Below are positions 15,716 to 22,654 of a stretch of 29,135 nucleotides of DNA, one piece after another. The position numbers and the translations under genes are program-made. Numbering within the stretch: position 1 is the stretch's first letter; each line of letters starts with the position of its first letter. Below the pieces are notes generated by a model that was given only the letters and a program-made list of their open reading frames with translations, was not told the DNA's origin and did not search any database. Location: positions 1 to 29,135 of the IMG/VR virus record IMGVR_UViG_3300021959_000279; one strand, given 5' to 3'. This DNA is from a virus.

Positions 15716-17437
15716 ATGGCAACATTTGATTTTGAATTAAACATAAAGACAATCAACGGAGAGAGTATTCTCGGTGCAGGAGATGTAACGATAGCAAGTC
15801 TAAGCGTAGGCACAGATGGGCAGATACCATTTACTAACGCTACGGGTGATGACTTGGATTATAGTAGTGGGTTAACTTATAGCGGCACAGAACTTTATGC
15901 GGAGGGCGATTTAAGACTTCAACTCAACGGTCAAGGCAGTTGGGATTATACCATACAAGCAGTAGATTCTAATACCGCCAATATTGGTGGGCCAAACAGA
16001 ATTAATTACACGAGTAGTTATAGTGATTTTAGCGGCTCTGTTTATATTGCAACTGGTGGAACTTCTAAAGTTGTATCTATTGGCAATGATGGTGGTTTAG
16101 GTGCAAGACTTGGCGTAAAAGGTAGGGGCACAACAACTCAAGCAACATTCTTATTGCAGAATAGTGCAGATACAGAGTTGTTTAAGGTATTAGATAATGG
16201 AACTATAACAGACATTAATGGTAACACATTCCATTCTCTAGGCACAGATGGGCAGATACCATTTACTAACGCTACGGGTGATGACTTGGATTATAGTAGT
16301 AGTTTTACTTATACAGATGCAAATAAACAATTAAATTTAATTGCTGAGACTAGTGCAAATATCACCCCTTTATTGCTTAGTCAAGAAAACACGAGCAATC
16401 AAATGGAGTTCCAAATCACTAGCAGAAATCATATAAAGTGGGTTGGCAGTCAAGGAACAATATATCTTAGCGGTAGAGGAAACGGATTATTTATTGGTGG
16501 GGCTTCAACAGATGCATCAGCACGACTACACGTCAAAGGCAGCGGCACAACATCAGCAACAACAACATTCTTATTAGAAAATAGTGCTGGAACAAACTTG
16601 TTGAAGGTTACGGATGATGGTGCGATGGTTTCATCTAATTATATTACTGCTGATGGTTATAAGATGGGAGGTTTTACCATTGAACCAAGATCAACTGTAC
16701 CTACCGAACAAATAAGTTTTATCAGCACAGGAGGATATACACTATTTAACGTATTTGCTCAATCGTCAACATCAGCATCACCTAAACTAGCAGCATTTGC
16801 ATTGTGGGATACAGACCCAACATTTTCAAGTAATATTAATCAATTCCAACTCGCAAATAATCCAACATCATCAGCAGCAACCATATTCACCCAAGCCTAT
16901 GGTTCTGGAACTGCTAAACCTATAAAGATGCACGCAAATTGGAGTGGTGGTAATTACGAACATCTGATAATAGAAACAGATGGGGATATTGGTATGTCAA
17001 CATCTCCATCAGCACGACTACACGTAAAAGGAAGCGGCACAACATCAGCAACAACGTCATTACTCGTACAAAATAGTGCAGGAACGGACTTATTGAAGGT
17101 TACGGATGATGGTGCTGCAACATTTGATTGGGGTACTCACATATTTGGAGATGGCGGGTCGGGTTTATCAAAAATTGCTTTTAGAAGTGATGGGTTTGGC
17201 TCTTACATATCATCTAATGGGTATAATATAACTATTAGGGGTAGGGGAGCAAGTAGCGGAGGCGTTCTAATTGGCGGAACTTCAAGTCAAACAGACCTTA
17301 CAATTAGTCAATATAGGTATGTTAAATTTGCCGATGTAGGCACACCGAGTACCCTAGAGAATGGTGCTATGTGGTATGATGGAACAAATTTCAATGTAAG
17401 AATAGGAGGAACTACTTACACCTTAGATAAGACATAA
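15716..17437 (+). CDS. Tail fibre protein with internal sequence repeats
   Basis: A 573-aa beta-rich protein without cysteines or signal peptide. It holds two copies of the peptide LGTDGQIPFTNATGDDLDYS (near residues 33 and 177) and three copies of a unit like ARLHVKGSGTTSATT with NSAGT-LLKVTDDGA (near 130, 268 and 432). Repeats of this kind build trimeric shafts in phage fibres and host-like adhesins. The C-terminal end (VGTPSTLENGAMWYDGTNFN, then VRIGGTTYTLDK) looks like a typical fibre tip. It probably contacts the cell surface. No chaperone or peptidase domain is visible. Confidence 0.78.
   Translation: MATFDFELNIKTINGESILGAGDVTIASLSVGTDGQIPFTNATGDDLDYSSGLTYSGTELYAEGDLRLQLNGQGSWDYTIQAVDSNTANIGGPNRINYTSSYSDFSGSVYIATGGTSKVVSIGNDGGLGARLGVKGRGTTTQATFLLQNSADTELFKVLDNGTITDINGNTFHSLGTDGQIPFTNATGDDLDYSSSFTYTDANKQLNLIAETSANITPLLLSQENTSNQMEFQITSRNHIKWVGSQGTIYLSGRGNGLFIGGASTDASARLHVKGSGTTSATTTFLLENSAGTNLLKVTDDGAMVSSNYITADGYKMGGFTIEPRSTVPTEQISFISTGGYTLFNVFAQSSTSASPKLAAFALWDTDPTFSSNINQFQLANNPTSSAATIFTQAYGSGTAKPIKMHANWSGGNYEHLIIETDGDIGMSTSPSARLHVKGSGTTSATTSLLVQNSAGTDLLKVTDDGAATFDWGTHIFGDGGSGLSKIAFRSDGFGSYISSNGYNITIRGRGASSGGVLIGGTSSQTDLTISQYRYVKFADVGTPSTLENGAMWYDGTNFNVRIGGTTYTLDKT
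15807..15868 (+). repeat. 62-bp perfect direct repeat, copy 1
   Basis: Identical over 62 nt to 16239-16300 and in the same reading frame of the fibre gene, 432 bp (144 codons) away. The identity extends through synonymous positions, which indicates a recent duplication or gene conversion inside the fibre gene. Confidence 0.95.
16239..16300 (+). repeat. 62-bp perfect direct repeat, copy 2
   Basis: Second copy of the repeat at 15807-15868. Recombination between the two copies would delete 144 codons in frame and give a shorter fibre. The surrounding unit is repeated less exactly elsewhere in the gene (around 16517 and 17008). Confidence 0.95.
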
Positions 17438-17483
17438 TAAATATGAGCAAAATAGATTTAACAACAACACATAACATAGTATA

Positions 17484-17774
17484 ATGACAGATTTAACAAT
17501 AAAATTTACAGACCAACTAGGCAAGGCTTTAGTTGATGCAGATGGCGAGGTAACACTTGCTAAAGTAATCACAACTGCTTTATTATCTCCAATGGAAGAT
17601 GATAAGACAATGAGTGGACAAGAGAAAGCAGACCTATTTAACCTTTGGTTTGATAAAATTAAAGACAACAAAGAAGCAGATTTAACAAGCGAGGACAAGG
17701 TGCTTATTAAAGAAAGAGTGGGGAAGGCCTACGCCCAAATTATAGTAGGGCAAGTTTATAAAATATTAAAATAA
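17484..17774 (+). CDS. Hypothetical protein, 96 aa
   Basis: An acidic, helical soluble protein with no recognised family. It contains DQLGKALVDADGEVTLAKVI and a C-terminal helix with ERVGKAYAQIIVGQVYKIL. It follows the fibre gene after a 46-nt gap and lies one base before the next small gene, so it belongs to the fibre/lysis operon. It may be a small structural or fibre-assembly factor, but nothing in the sequence proves this. Confidence 0.75.
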   Translation: MTDLTIKFTDQLGKALVDADGEVTLAKVITTALLSPMEDDKTMSGQEKADLFNLWFDKIKDNKEADLTSEDKVLIKERVGKAYAQIIVGQVYKILK

Positions 17775-17775
17775 A

Positions 17776-18096
17776 ATGTACGATAAATTAATAACAGAGG
17801 GTATTGTAACGATAGACCCAAGTAAGTCACCTGCTACCGAAGGTAAGCCTATTAGTGCGGTGTATGAGGTTAGCTTTGCTAATGACAAGGTAATTGTAAT
17901 TGGTAGATGGGAAGGTGATGCAGGAGGTAAAAGTTGGTCAACACCATTTACCAGAGAGGAGCTACCTAATGCAGAGGCACAAGGACTTTATGATAGTGTT
18001 ATTGCTGCGGTAAACGGCTTACACTTATCTATCAGAAAGTCAGATGCCAACTTTGGCACAGATAAGTGGGTAGAGTTCGTAGAGGAAAATGATTAA
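17776..18096 (+). CDS. Hypothetical protein, 106 aa
   Basis: A soluble, strand-rich N-terminal half (SAVYEVSFANDKVIVIGRWE) followed by a helical half (LPNAEAQGLYDSVIAAVNGL). No family recognised. Its start is one base after the previous stop and its end overlaps the next gene by 8 nt, so it is clearly part of a tightly packed operon between the fibre gene and the lysis genes. Confidence 0.75.
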   Translation: MYDKLITEGIVTIDPSKSPATEGKPISAVYEVSFANDKVIVIGRWEGDAGGKSWSTPFTREELPNAEAQGLYDSVIAAVNGLHLSIRKSDANFGTDKWVEFVEEND

Positions 18097-18439
18097 CCTA
18101 TTACTCCTTATAGTAGCTATATTGCTGATAGTGCCTTTGGGTGCTATTGGCTTTGTCTATTCTGTAGTTAGCAGAATGCTAAGAGCTGCAAGTGTTTACT
18201 TCTGGCAGATAGCGGTTGCAATAGATGAGTTAGGCAATACTATTTGTCAAGACCTATTTAATGACCTTATGATTAAGAAAGGTGGGCATAGATTTGGCAA
18301 TAGCAATGAAACAGTAAGTTATGTGTTGGGAGTAAATAAGAAGAATGGTAAGTTGTATTGGATTGGTGCAGCACTTAGCTACATCTTACATCTGATAGAT
18401 AAGTACCACGTAGAGAAAGCAGCAGATAGAGAGCAATGA
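18089..18439 (+). CDS. Membrane protein, 116 aa
   Basis: The N-terminus is a strong transmembrane helix (LLLLIVAILLIVPLGAIGFV, about residues 3-27), followed by an amphipathic segment, a soluble region with GNSNETVSYVLGVNKKNGKL, and a second moderately hydrophobic helix near 90-105. No family recognised. With the next two genes it forms a run of three small membrane proteins upstream of the amidase, so holin or envelope-related roles are plausible. It overlaps both neighbours. Confidence 0.75.
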   Translation: MINLLLLIVAILLIVPLGAIGFVYSVVSRMLRAASVYFWQIAVAIDELGNTICQDLFNDLMIKKGGHRFGNSNETVSYVLGVNKKNGKLYWIGAALSYILHLIDKYHVEKAADREQ

Positions 18440-18780
18440 TTTACCTATTACTACTTATAGAACTAATAGACGAAACTATAAACGGAGATAAACACGACTG
18501 GAGCAGCCTTGCAAGGTTAGCTATTATGTTTTTAGTGGCTAATGCTTGGGGTTTACTGCTAGGTAGCTTTTGGTATGGGGTTCTGTATGTTTTGGTAAGG
18601 TTTGCGATTTTCGATATTAGCATAGCTTTATTACGAGGGCATAAGTGGTACTACTTAGGTACTACAAGCAGTTACGATAAGATTTTAAAGAAGTTTAACA
18701 GATGGGTGCTGCTCGTTATTCGGGTGGTATGTATCGCAACAGTATTATATTATGAAATTATTTTTTCAAAGGGTTTTTAA
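18436..18780 (+). CDS. Polytopic membrane protein, 114 aa
   Basis: Starts in an ATGA overlap with the previous gene. Several hydrophobic segments are visible: residues 2-8 (weak), about 27-45 (LAIMFLVANAWGLLLGSFWY), about 48-66, and about 90-110 (VLLVIRVVCIATVLYYEII). It therefore probably has three or four membrane helices. No family was recognised. It may be a holin-type protein or an envelope modifier in the lysis region. It overlaps the next gene by 29 nt. Confidence 0.72.
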   Translation: MIYLLLLIELIDETINGDKHDWSSLARLAIMFLVANAWGLLLGSFWYGVLYVLVRFAIFDISIALLRGHKWYYLGTTSSYDKILKKFNRWVLLVIRVVCIATVLYYEIIFSKGF

Positions 18781-18967
18781 AAAGTACGGATGGGCTAGGT
18801 TTTTAATAACTGGAGGCGGTATTGGTGGCATTATGCTGCTAGTAGCACACTTACTACACAATAAAGTAGGCGGTGGAGATGTAGAGGGGTTGGCTATTGG
18901 GCTTACCACCTTTGTTTTATGGGGTGTAATAGTTATAGCATTATACAATTATTTCGATAGAGATTAG
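18752..18967 (+). CDS. Small two-helix membrane protein, holin candidate
   Basis: 71 aa: a basic N-terminus (FFQRVFKKYGWARF), a glycine-rich transmembrane helix (about 18-36, ITGGGIGGIMLLVAHLL), a short loop with GGGDVEG, a second helix (about 48-66, IGLTTFVLWGVIVIALYNYF) and a charged tail. Small size, two helices and position just before the lysis genes fit a class II holin, but holins share no reliable signature. The stop (TAG) overlaps the GTG of the next gene. Confidence 0.65.
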   Translation: MKLFFQRVFKKYGWARFLITGGGIGGIMLLVAHLLHNKVGGGDVEGLAIGLTTFVLWGVIVIALYNYFDRD

Positions 18968-19542
18968 TGAGAATAGAGGACATCATACCCGTAATAGCTG
19001 CTCTTGGAGGTGGTGGTCTTGGCGGTTGGATATTCGGAAGAAGAAAACAAAACGCTGAAACAAAAGTTGTTGAAGGGTCTGCGTTAGAATCTATGCAAAA
19101 AGGGTATCACTCTATGGTTAACGACTTTAACGAAAGATACGAAGAGCAAGGTAAACGTATAGACTCTTTAGAGACTGAACTAAAAAAATGTAAAGAAATT
19201 CAAGGAGAGAGGTCTAAGCAATCTTTCTTAAAAGAATATGCTGCAAGTGAGTTTGGACTTCTGATAATCAAATTCAACGGAGATATTGAATACACTAACC
19301 CTACGTTTGATAGGTTCTTTGGGGTGAAGGTTGGACACTTCATAGGTAAACCATACAGAGACTTTTTAAGCGAGAAGGAGTATGAGGCTAGTAAAGCAGC
19401 GTGGAGTGAAGGAAAAGATAAAACAGAATTACTTAATTATTCTAACTGGTGGCTAGTAGAAGGTAAAAGAAAGAAGTGTAATTGGATAAAGGCTTACAAC
19501 GACAACTTTAACCAAGTGGCTTACTGCGTACTTAGAGTATAG
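18967..19542 (+). CDS. Membrane-anchored protein with coiled coil and PAS-like domain
   Basis: 191 aa with a GTG start overlapping the previous stop. Architecture: a short N-terminal hydrophobic anchor (DIIPVIAALGGGGLGGWIFG, residues 5-24) followed by RRK; a charged coiled coil (about 35-90, SLETELKKCKE); then a PAS-like domain (about 93-191). The latter has FGLLIIKFNGDIEYTNPTFD, FFGVKVGHFIGKPYRDFL and a final strand VAYCVLRV, the classic PAS beginning and end. The first half resembles small anchor proteins common in Bacteroidota phages; the PAS addition is unusual. PAS domains bind small ligands or mediate dimerisation. No kinase or output domain follows. Confidence 0.72.
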   Translation: MRIEDIIPVIAALGGGGLGGWIFGRRKQNAETKVVEGSALESMQKGYHSMVNDFNERYEEQGKRIDSLETELKKCKEIQGERSKQSFLKEYAASEFGLLIIKFNGDIEYTNPTFDRFFGVKVGHFIGKPYRDFLSEKEYEASKAAWSEGKDKTELLNYSNWWLVEGKRKKCNWIKAYNDNFNQVAYCVLRV

Positions 19543-19566
19543 GGTAATTAACCGATAATTAAAAGT

Positions 19567-20214
19567 ATGAGATATTTAACGATATTATTATTGCTTGTTG
19601 CAGCAGCAAGTAAAGCACAATGTCCAGATAGCGTAAGTTGTGGCTCAACTATTACATTATACTATAGCAGTAAGCCAAATGGATTAATTAAACAACTAGA
19701 CCTAACAACGGCTAGTACGAGAGATACTGTAGATGTTATTGTGCTACAGAACGCAACTTTGCCTTATTACTTAGAAGTAGCTAAAGGTTCTTTAGCTTGT
19801 ACAGATATAGTGACAGATATTGATTACTTAAAAGCTAACCTATCAACTACTTGGGTTAGTTGTAATACTTCTACACCACTACCAGTTTCTTTGATATACT
19901 TCGGAGCAGGGATTGACAGAAACGTAGTAACCATTGAGTGGCAAACTGCTAGTGAGGTTAACAGTAGTCACTTCTTAATACAGAGGTATGATGGAGATTG
20001 GTTAGACCTAGATACTGTAAGAACAAGCGGTAATAGCAACGAGATAAAGACCTACAATTACATAGATGTTGTTGACTGCAACGGAAGATATTACTACAGA
20101 TTAGTTCACTTTGACTTTGATGGTAGCAGTCAAGAAGAAGGTGTAGTGCCAGTAGATATTACTTGGTTTAAAAGAGAAGAAGTGATGTATGATTTATTAG
20201 GAAGAAAGTTATAA
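19567..20214 (+). CDS. Secreted protein with Bacteroidota-type extracellular domain
   Basis: 215 aa. Residues 1-18 form a signal peptide (MRYLTILLLLVAAASKAQ) with an AxA-type site before the mature protein. Residues 19-100 hold four cysteines (19, 25, 78, 99) and no recognised domain. Residues 105-197 match the fibronectin-like module common near the C-termini of secreted Bacteroidota proteins: LPVSLIYFGAG, VTIEWQTASEVNSSHFLIQR, SGNSNEIKTYNYID, YYYRLVHFDFDG. The last residues, VMYDLLGRKL, resemble the middle motif of a type IX secretion sorting domain, cut short. It looks host-derived. Located between the PAS protein and the amidase, it may act at the outer surface or in lysis; this is inference. 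Confidence 0.75.
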   Translation: MRYLTILLLLVAAASKAQCPDSVSCGSTITLYYSSKPNGLIKQLDLTTASTRDTVDVIVLQNATLPYYLEVAKGSLACTDIVTDIDYLKANLSTTWVSCNTSTPLPVSLIYFGAGIDRNVVTIEWQTASEVNSSHFLIQRYDGDWLDLDTVRTSGNSNEIKTYNYIDVVDCNGRYYYRLVHFDFDGSSQEEGVVPVDITWFKREEVMYDLLGRKL

Positions 20215-20252
20215 ATTCGCTCAAATAGACGAATAATTAAATTATCGGTAAA

Positions 20253-20369
20253 ATGAAGGATATAGCAGAAATTTGGAAGTCTGTAGATGGTTTTGAAAAC
20301 TATGAAGTAAGTAATTTAGGGAGGGTTAAAAGCCTTGAAAGAAGCATTAAGAATTTATGTCTAAAATAA
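20253..20369 (+). pseudogene. NUMOD4 motif remnant of a homing endonuclease
   Basis: A 38-codon reading frame whose product is almost entirely a NUMOD4 motif (EIWKSVDGFENYEVSNLGRV, then KSLER). In intact genes NUMOD4 precedes an HNH nuclease domain; here the frame stops at 20367-20369 with no HNH, and the amidase begins at 20357 inside it. It is best read as the stump of a lost homing endonuclease, though a short functional peptide cannot be excluded. Confidence 0.7.
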
Positions 20370-20926
20370 TCTTAGATGCTGGACACGGCACTTACTCAGA
20401 ACATAAATCAGCTATAGTAAACGGCAAGAAGGTGTATGAGGGTTTTATTAATCGACAGATTGCAGGTATGCTTGGGCATTTGTTGGAGTGGGATGGTTAC
20501 AAGGTAATTTATACAGTACATCCTTCTGACGATAGAGACTTATCTTTGTCTTGGCGAGTGCGTGTTGCAAACCAACATCCAAACGCACCACTTATTAGTT
20601 TACATAGCAACGCTTTTAACGGACAAGTAAGAGGTTGGGAAATCTTCACAAGTAAAGGTCATACAAAAAGCGATTACCTAGCAACTTGTATTTACAACGA
20701 GGTGGCAAAGGTTACTACAGATATTAAGATGAGAACAGACTTTACCGATGGTGATGCAGATAAGGAGGTAGATTATTATGTGCTAAGAAAGACTAAAGGG
20801 GTAGCAGTATTAATAGAAACTTTGTTTTTTGATAATGTGCAAGATTATGCCCTTTTAGATAGCTTAGATTTTAGACAAAAAATAGCAGCAGCGTATTATA
20901 AAGGGATAGTTAAATGGATAAAGTAA
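20357..20926 (+). CDS. Endolysin: N-acetylmuramoyl-L-alanine amidase (Amidase_3)
   Basis: A 189-aa zinc amidase that cuts between N-acetylmuramic acid and the stem peptide. Zinc ligands are in LDAGHG (H9), EGFINRQIA (E28) and SLHSNAF (H82); the catalytic Glu lies in AVLIETLFFDN (about E154). It is a single catalytic domain with no cell-wall-binding module and no signal peptide, so it needs a holin to reach the wall. The start overlaps the NUMOD4 remnant and the end overlaps the spanin-like gene by 13 nt. Confidence 0.93.
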   Translation: MSKIILDAGHGTYSEHKSAIVNGKKVYEGFINRQIAGMLGHLLEWDGYKVIYTVHPSDDRDLSLSWRVRVANQHPNAPLISLHSNAFNGQVRGWEIFTSKGHTKSDYLATCIYNEVAKVTTDIKMRTDFTDGDADKEVDYYVLRKTKGVAVLIETLFFDNVQDYALLDSLDFRQKIAAAYYKGIVKWIK

Positions 20927-21207
20927 TTAAAATATTCGTTTTAAGCGTATTTCTTGTTATCGTTGGTATGTTAGTAGCACACACAATGAGAAAGTCGAAG
21001 GAGCAGCAGTCTATTGTGGTAGAATTGAGAGATGAGATAGATAGCTTACAGAAGGTTAGAGATACTATCCAGATTACTAAATATGAAACAATAACAAAAT
21101 GGCGAGTTAGAAATGAAAAAGAGATTAGGTATATTTATTTGTCTGATGATAGCACTCAGTTGCTTATCAGAGACAGTCTACGCTCAAGATACACTCAAGA
21201 ACGATAG
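20914..21207 (+). CDS. Inner-membrane spanin-like protein
   Basis: 97 aa: an N-terminal anchor (IKIFVLSVFLVIVGMLVAHT, about residues 5-24) followed by a charged, probably coiled-coil periplasmic part (VVELRDEIDSLQKVRDTIQI). This is the architecture of i-spanins such as lambda Rz. It follows the amidase directly, and its 3' part contains the start of another exported gene in a different frame. Spanins are not recognisable by homology, so the call rests on architecture and position. Confidence 0.65.
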   Translation: MDKVIKIFVLSVFLVIVGMLVAHTMRKSKEQQSIVVELRDEIDSLQKVRDTIQITKYETITKWRVRNEKEIRYIYLSDDSTQLLIRDSLRSRYTQER

Positions 21208-21487
21208 TGTTTGCACTACAGTTGAGCAGTATAAGCTAGACAATATAATGATAACAGATTTACTCAACACAAGGTCTGAGCAAGGTGAGATAATTAGATT
21301 AAACGATAGGGAGATAATCACCTACCAGATGGAGATAAAGAACTGGGAACGCATTTCAAGCGTTTTAAGCGACTCTGTTACCTACTATAAGGGTGAAACA
21401 TCAAAGAAGCACAGAAAGCTGCTTAGAACACGTAAGATTGCGTTAGGAGGGGTTATTATTGCTTTTCTTTTTGGGGTGGTGTATTAA
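21113..21487 (+). CDS. Exported protein overlapping the spanin gene
   Basis: 124 aa with a signal peptide (MKKRLGIFICLMIALSCLSE, then TVYAQ, likely cleaved after YA), a helical periplasmic region (LDNIMITDLLNTRSEQGEII) and a C-terminal transmembrane helix (about 107-124, ALGGVIIAFLFGVVY). It starts inside the i-spanin-like gene in another frame with 95 nt overlap, which recalls Rz/Rz1. However, a good lipobox is missing (ALSC is weak) and the C-terminal helix resembles a unimolecular spanin or another membrane partner. Confidence 0.65.
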   Translation: MKKRLGIFICLMIALSCLSETVYAQDTLKNDSVCTTVEQYKLDNIMITDLLNTRSEQGEIIRLNDREIITYQMEIKNWERISSVLSDSVTYYKGETSKKHRKLLRTRKIALGGVIIAFLFGVVY

Positions 21488-21554
21488 ACGCAGCATAACA
21501 GTTGCTAAGATGCAATGCTCATACTTCGCACTAGCACTTAGCTTGGTGTTAGGC

Positions 21555-21821
21555 TTAATTATCGTTACGCCAATTAGTGTTTTTAATATTCATTTGATAA
21601 TCTATAACATCGTTATTGATGTTAAACTCTTCAAGAACTAAATCATAGTTTAGTTTTAACTTTTCAAATAACATAACAGTTTCAGAAACTTTATCAAATT
21701 CCCATAGCCTAAAATAAGTGTCTGGCTTAAATTCTTTTGGTCTTTTTTTGTCATCACATCTAAAAATGTAACCAAATTCAGTTTTTAATTCTGCTTCTTG
21801 TGTTTCAATAAAATCTTTCAT
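21555..21821 (-). CDS. Hypothetical protein, 88 aa, partner of the Mom-like gene
   Basis: Acidic soluble protein with no recognised family (EFGYIFRCDDKKRPKEFKPD, then DTYFRLWEFDKVSETVMLFE). Its ATG overlaps the stop of the Mom-like gene as ATGA, so the two are probably translated together. The DNA is more AT-rich than the neighbouring phage genes. It runs towards the rightward lysis operon and ends about 70 nt from its last stop. It may be a modification partner or regulator. Confidence 0.7.
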   Translation of the reverse strand: MKDFIETQEAELKTEFGYIFRCDDKKRPKEFKPDTYFRLWEFDKVSETVMLFEKLKLNYDLVLEEFNINNDVIDYQMNIKNTNWRNDN

Positions 21822-22549
21822 CTTTTTGGATATTGTTTAATTTTGTTTTTTAATAATTTCATCATTTGTTTATTTTCTGTTCTATTTCCTAATAGTTTCA
21901 TATATCTTCCTTTAGCAAATCTTGTTCTTCTCTCTAAATGTGGTTTGTCTTGTAGCCATATATCTATTTTCCCTTTACCTCTAAAACCATATTTAGTAAA
22001 AAAATCTCTATCTCCCATAAAAATCTTATTAGAATCCTTATAATAAATATCATAATGCACATCTTTTGTTCTTCCTAAAAAATACCAATTTGTAGCTTGG
22101 TAAACTGTTCCTATTTCACCTGCTTTATCATCAGAAAAAGCAACGCAAAATTTATATCCTTTTTTCTTTATTTCCCTTAAACCAAAAGCAATTAATTTAC
22201 TTGCAGAATGTTCGTGTGACCACCAAGTACAAGCACCTCTATTCAATAAAAGTCCTTTTTTCTTATAATGTTCTCCAACATATTTTCCATAGCCATTACA
22301 AACTATTAATCCCATATCACCAAAACAAATAACACCAGCCAATACATCTTCAAAAAATATCCCATAGCAAAATTTAACACAAGTTCCCATTGTTCCAAGC
22401 CATTCGTATTCTAATATTATCTTTTCTGCTTGTTTATATGTTACCTCTTTGCAAACTGCCTTACTAATATCAGCTTTAGGATAACCAAACAAACCACCTC
22501 TATCGGTTTTCTCTTTTTGTTCTCTTATTATTCTTTGGTGTGCTTTCAT
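21818..22549 (-). CDS. Mom-like DNA-modification protein (GNAT-type fold)
   Basis: 243 aa resembling the Mu Mom family, whose founding member converts adenine in phage DNA to a carbamoylmethyl form and so blocks restriction. Recognisable features are CVKFCYGIFFEDVLAGVICF (57-76), RGACTWWSHEHSASKLIAFG (104-123) and the signature FSDDKAGEIGTVYQATNWYF (138-157), followed by a basic C-terminus with FAKGRYMKLLG, as in Mom-like proteins that end in KHRY-type motifs. Its DNA is visibly AT-richer than the flanks, suggesting separate acquisition. The alternative is a generic GNAT acetyltransferase. No Mu-like Com regulator is seen. Confidence 0.62.
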   Translation of the reverse strand: MKAHQRIIREQKEKTDRGGLFGYPKADISKAVCKEVTYKQAEKIILEYEWLGTMGTCVKFCYGIFFEDVLAGVICFGDMGLIVCNGYGKYVGEHYKKKGLLLNRGACTWWSHEHSASKLIAFGLREIKKKGYKFCVAFSDDKAGEIGTVYQATNWYFLGRTKDVHYDIYYKDSNKIFMGDRDFFTKYGFRGKGKIDIWLQDKPHLERRTRFAKGRYMKLLGNRTENKQMMKLLKNKIKQYPKR

Positions 22550-22603
22550 TTCTCTTTATTTTAGTTCGTTCCTCACTAATTGCCCTTTTTAAAAATACGG
22601 ATG

Positions 22604-22654
22604 GGTAACAACGTGTATAGCACATTAAAACGATACCATACACAATACGTTATC
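22604..22654. repeat. Imperfect two-armed inverted repeat beside the mom-like cassette
   Basis: Outer arms GGTAAC (22604-22609) and GTTATC (22649-22654), inner arms GTGTAT (22613-22618) and ATACAC (22638-22643). The inner arms extend to 8 bp with one G-U pair when read as minus-strand RNA. The right arm covers the stop codon of the upstream 85-aa gene. It may be a factor-dependent terminator, or a folded recombination-type site: the sequence TAACAACGTGTATAG is reminiscent of intergenic cassette-flanking sequences seen in Bacteroidota. Confidence 0.45.

Noticed and set aside
17444-17485. 13-codon frame (MSKIDLTTTHNIV) between the fibre gene and the 96-aa gene
   Set aside because: Too short to support as a gene and lacking any pattern; the 46-nt gap also shows no promoter or hairpin.
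21488-21560. Possible attC-like core (GTTAGGC) near the 3' end of the mom-like cassette
   Set aside because: A partner core with correct spacing and pairing was not found, so a second recombination site is not supported.
21459-21641. 60-codon hydrophobic frame with a TTG start after the lysis genes
   Set aside because: It overlaps the exported protein's end and the convergent 88-aa gene, has no ATG near the start, and the hydrophobic part may be chance in AT-rich DNA.
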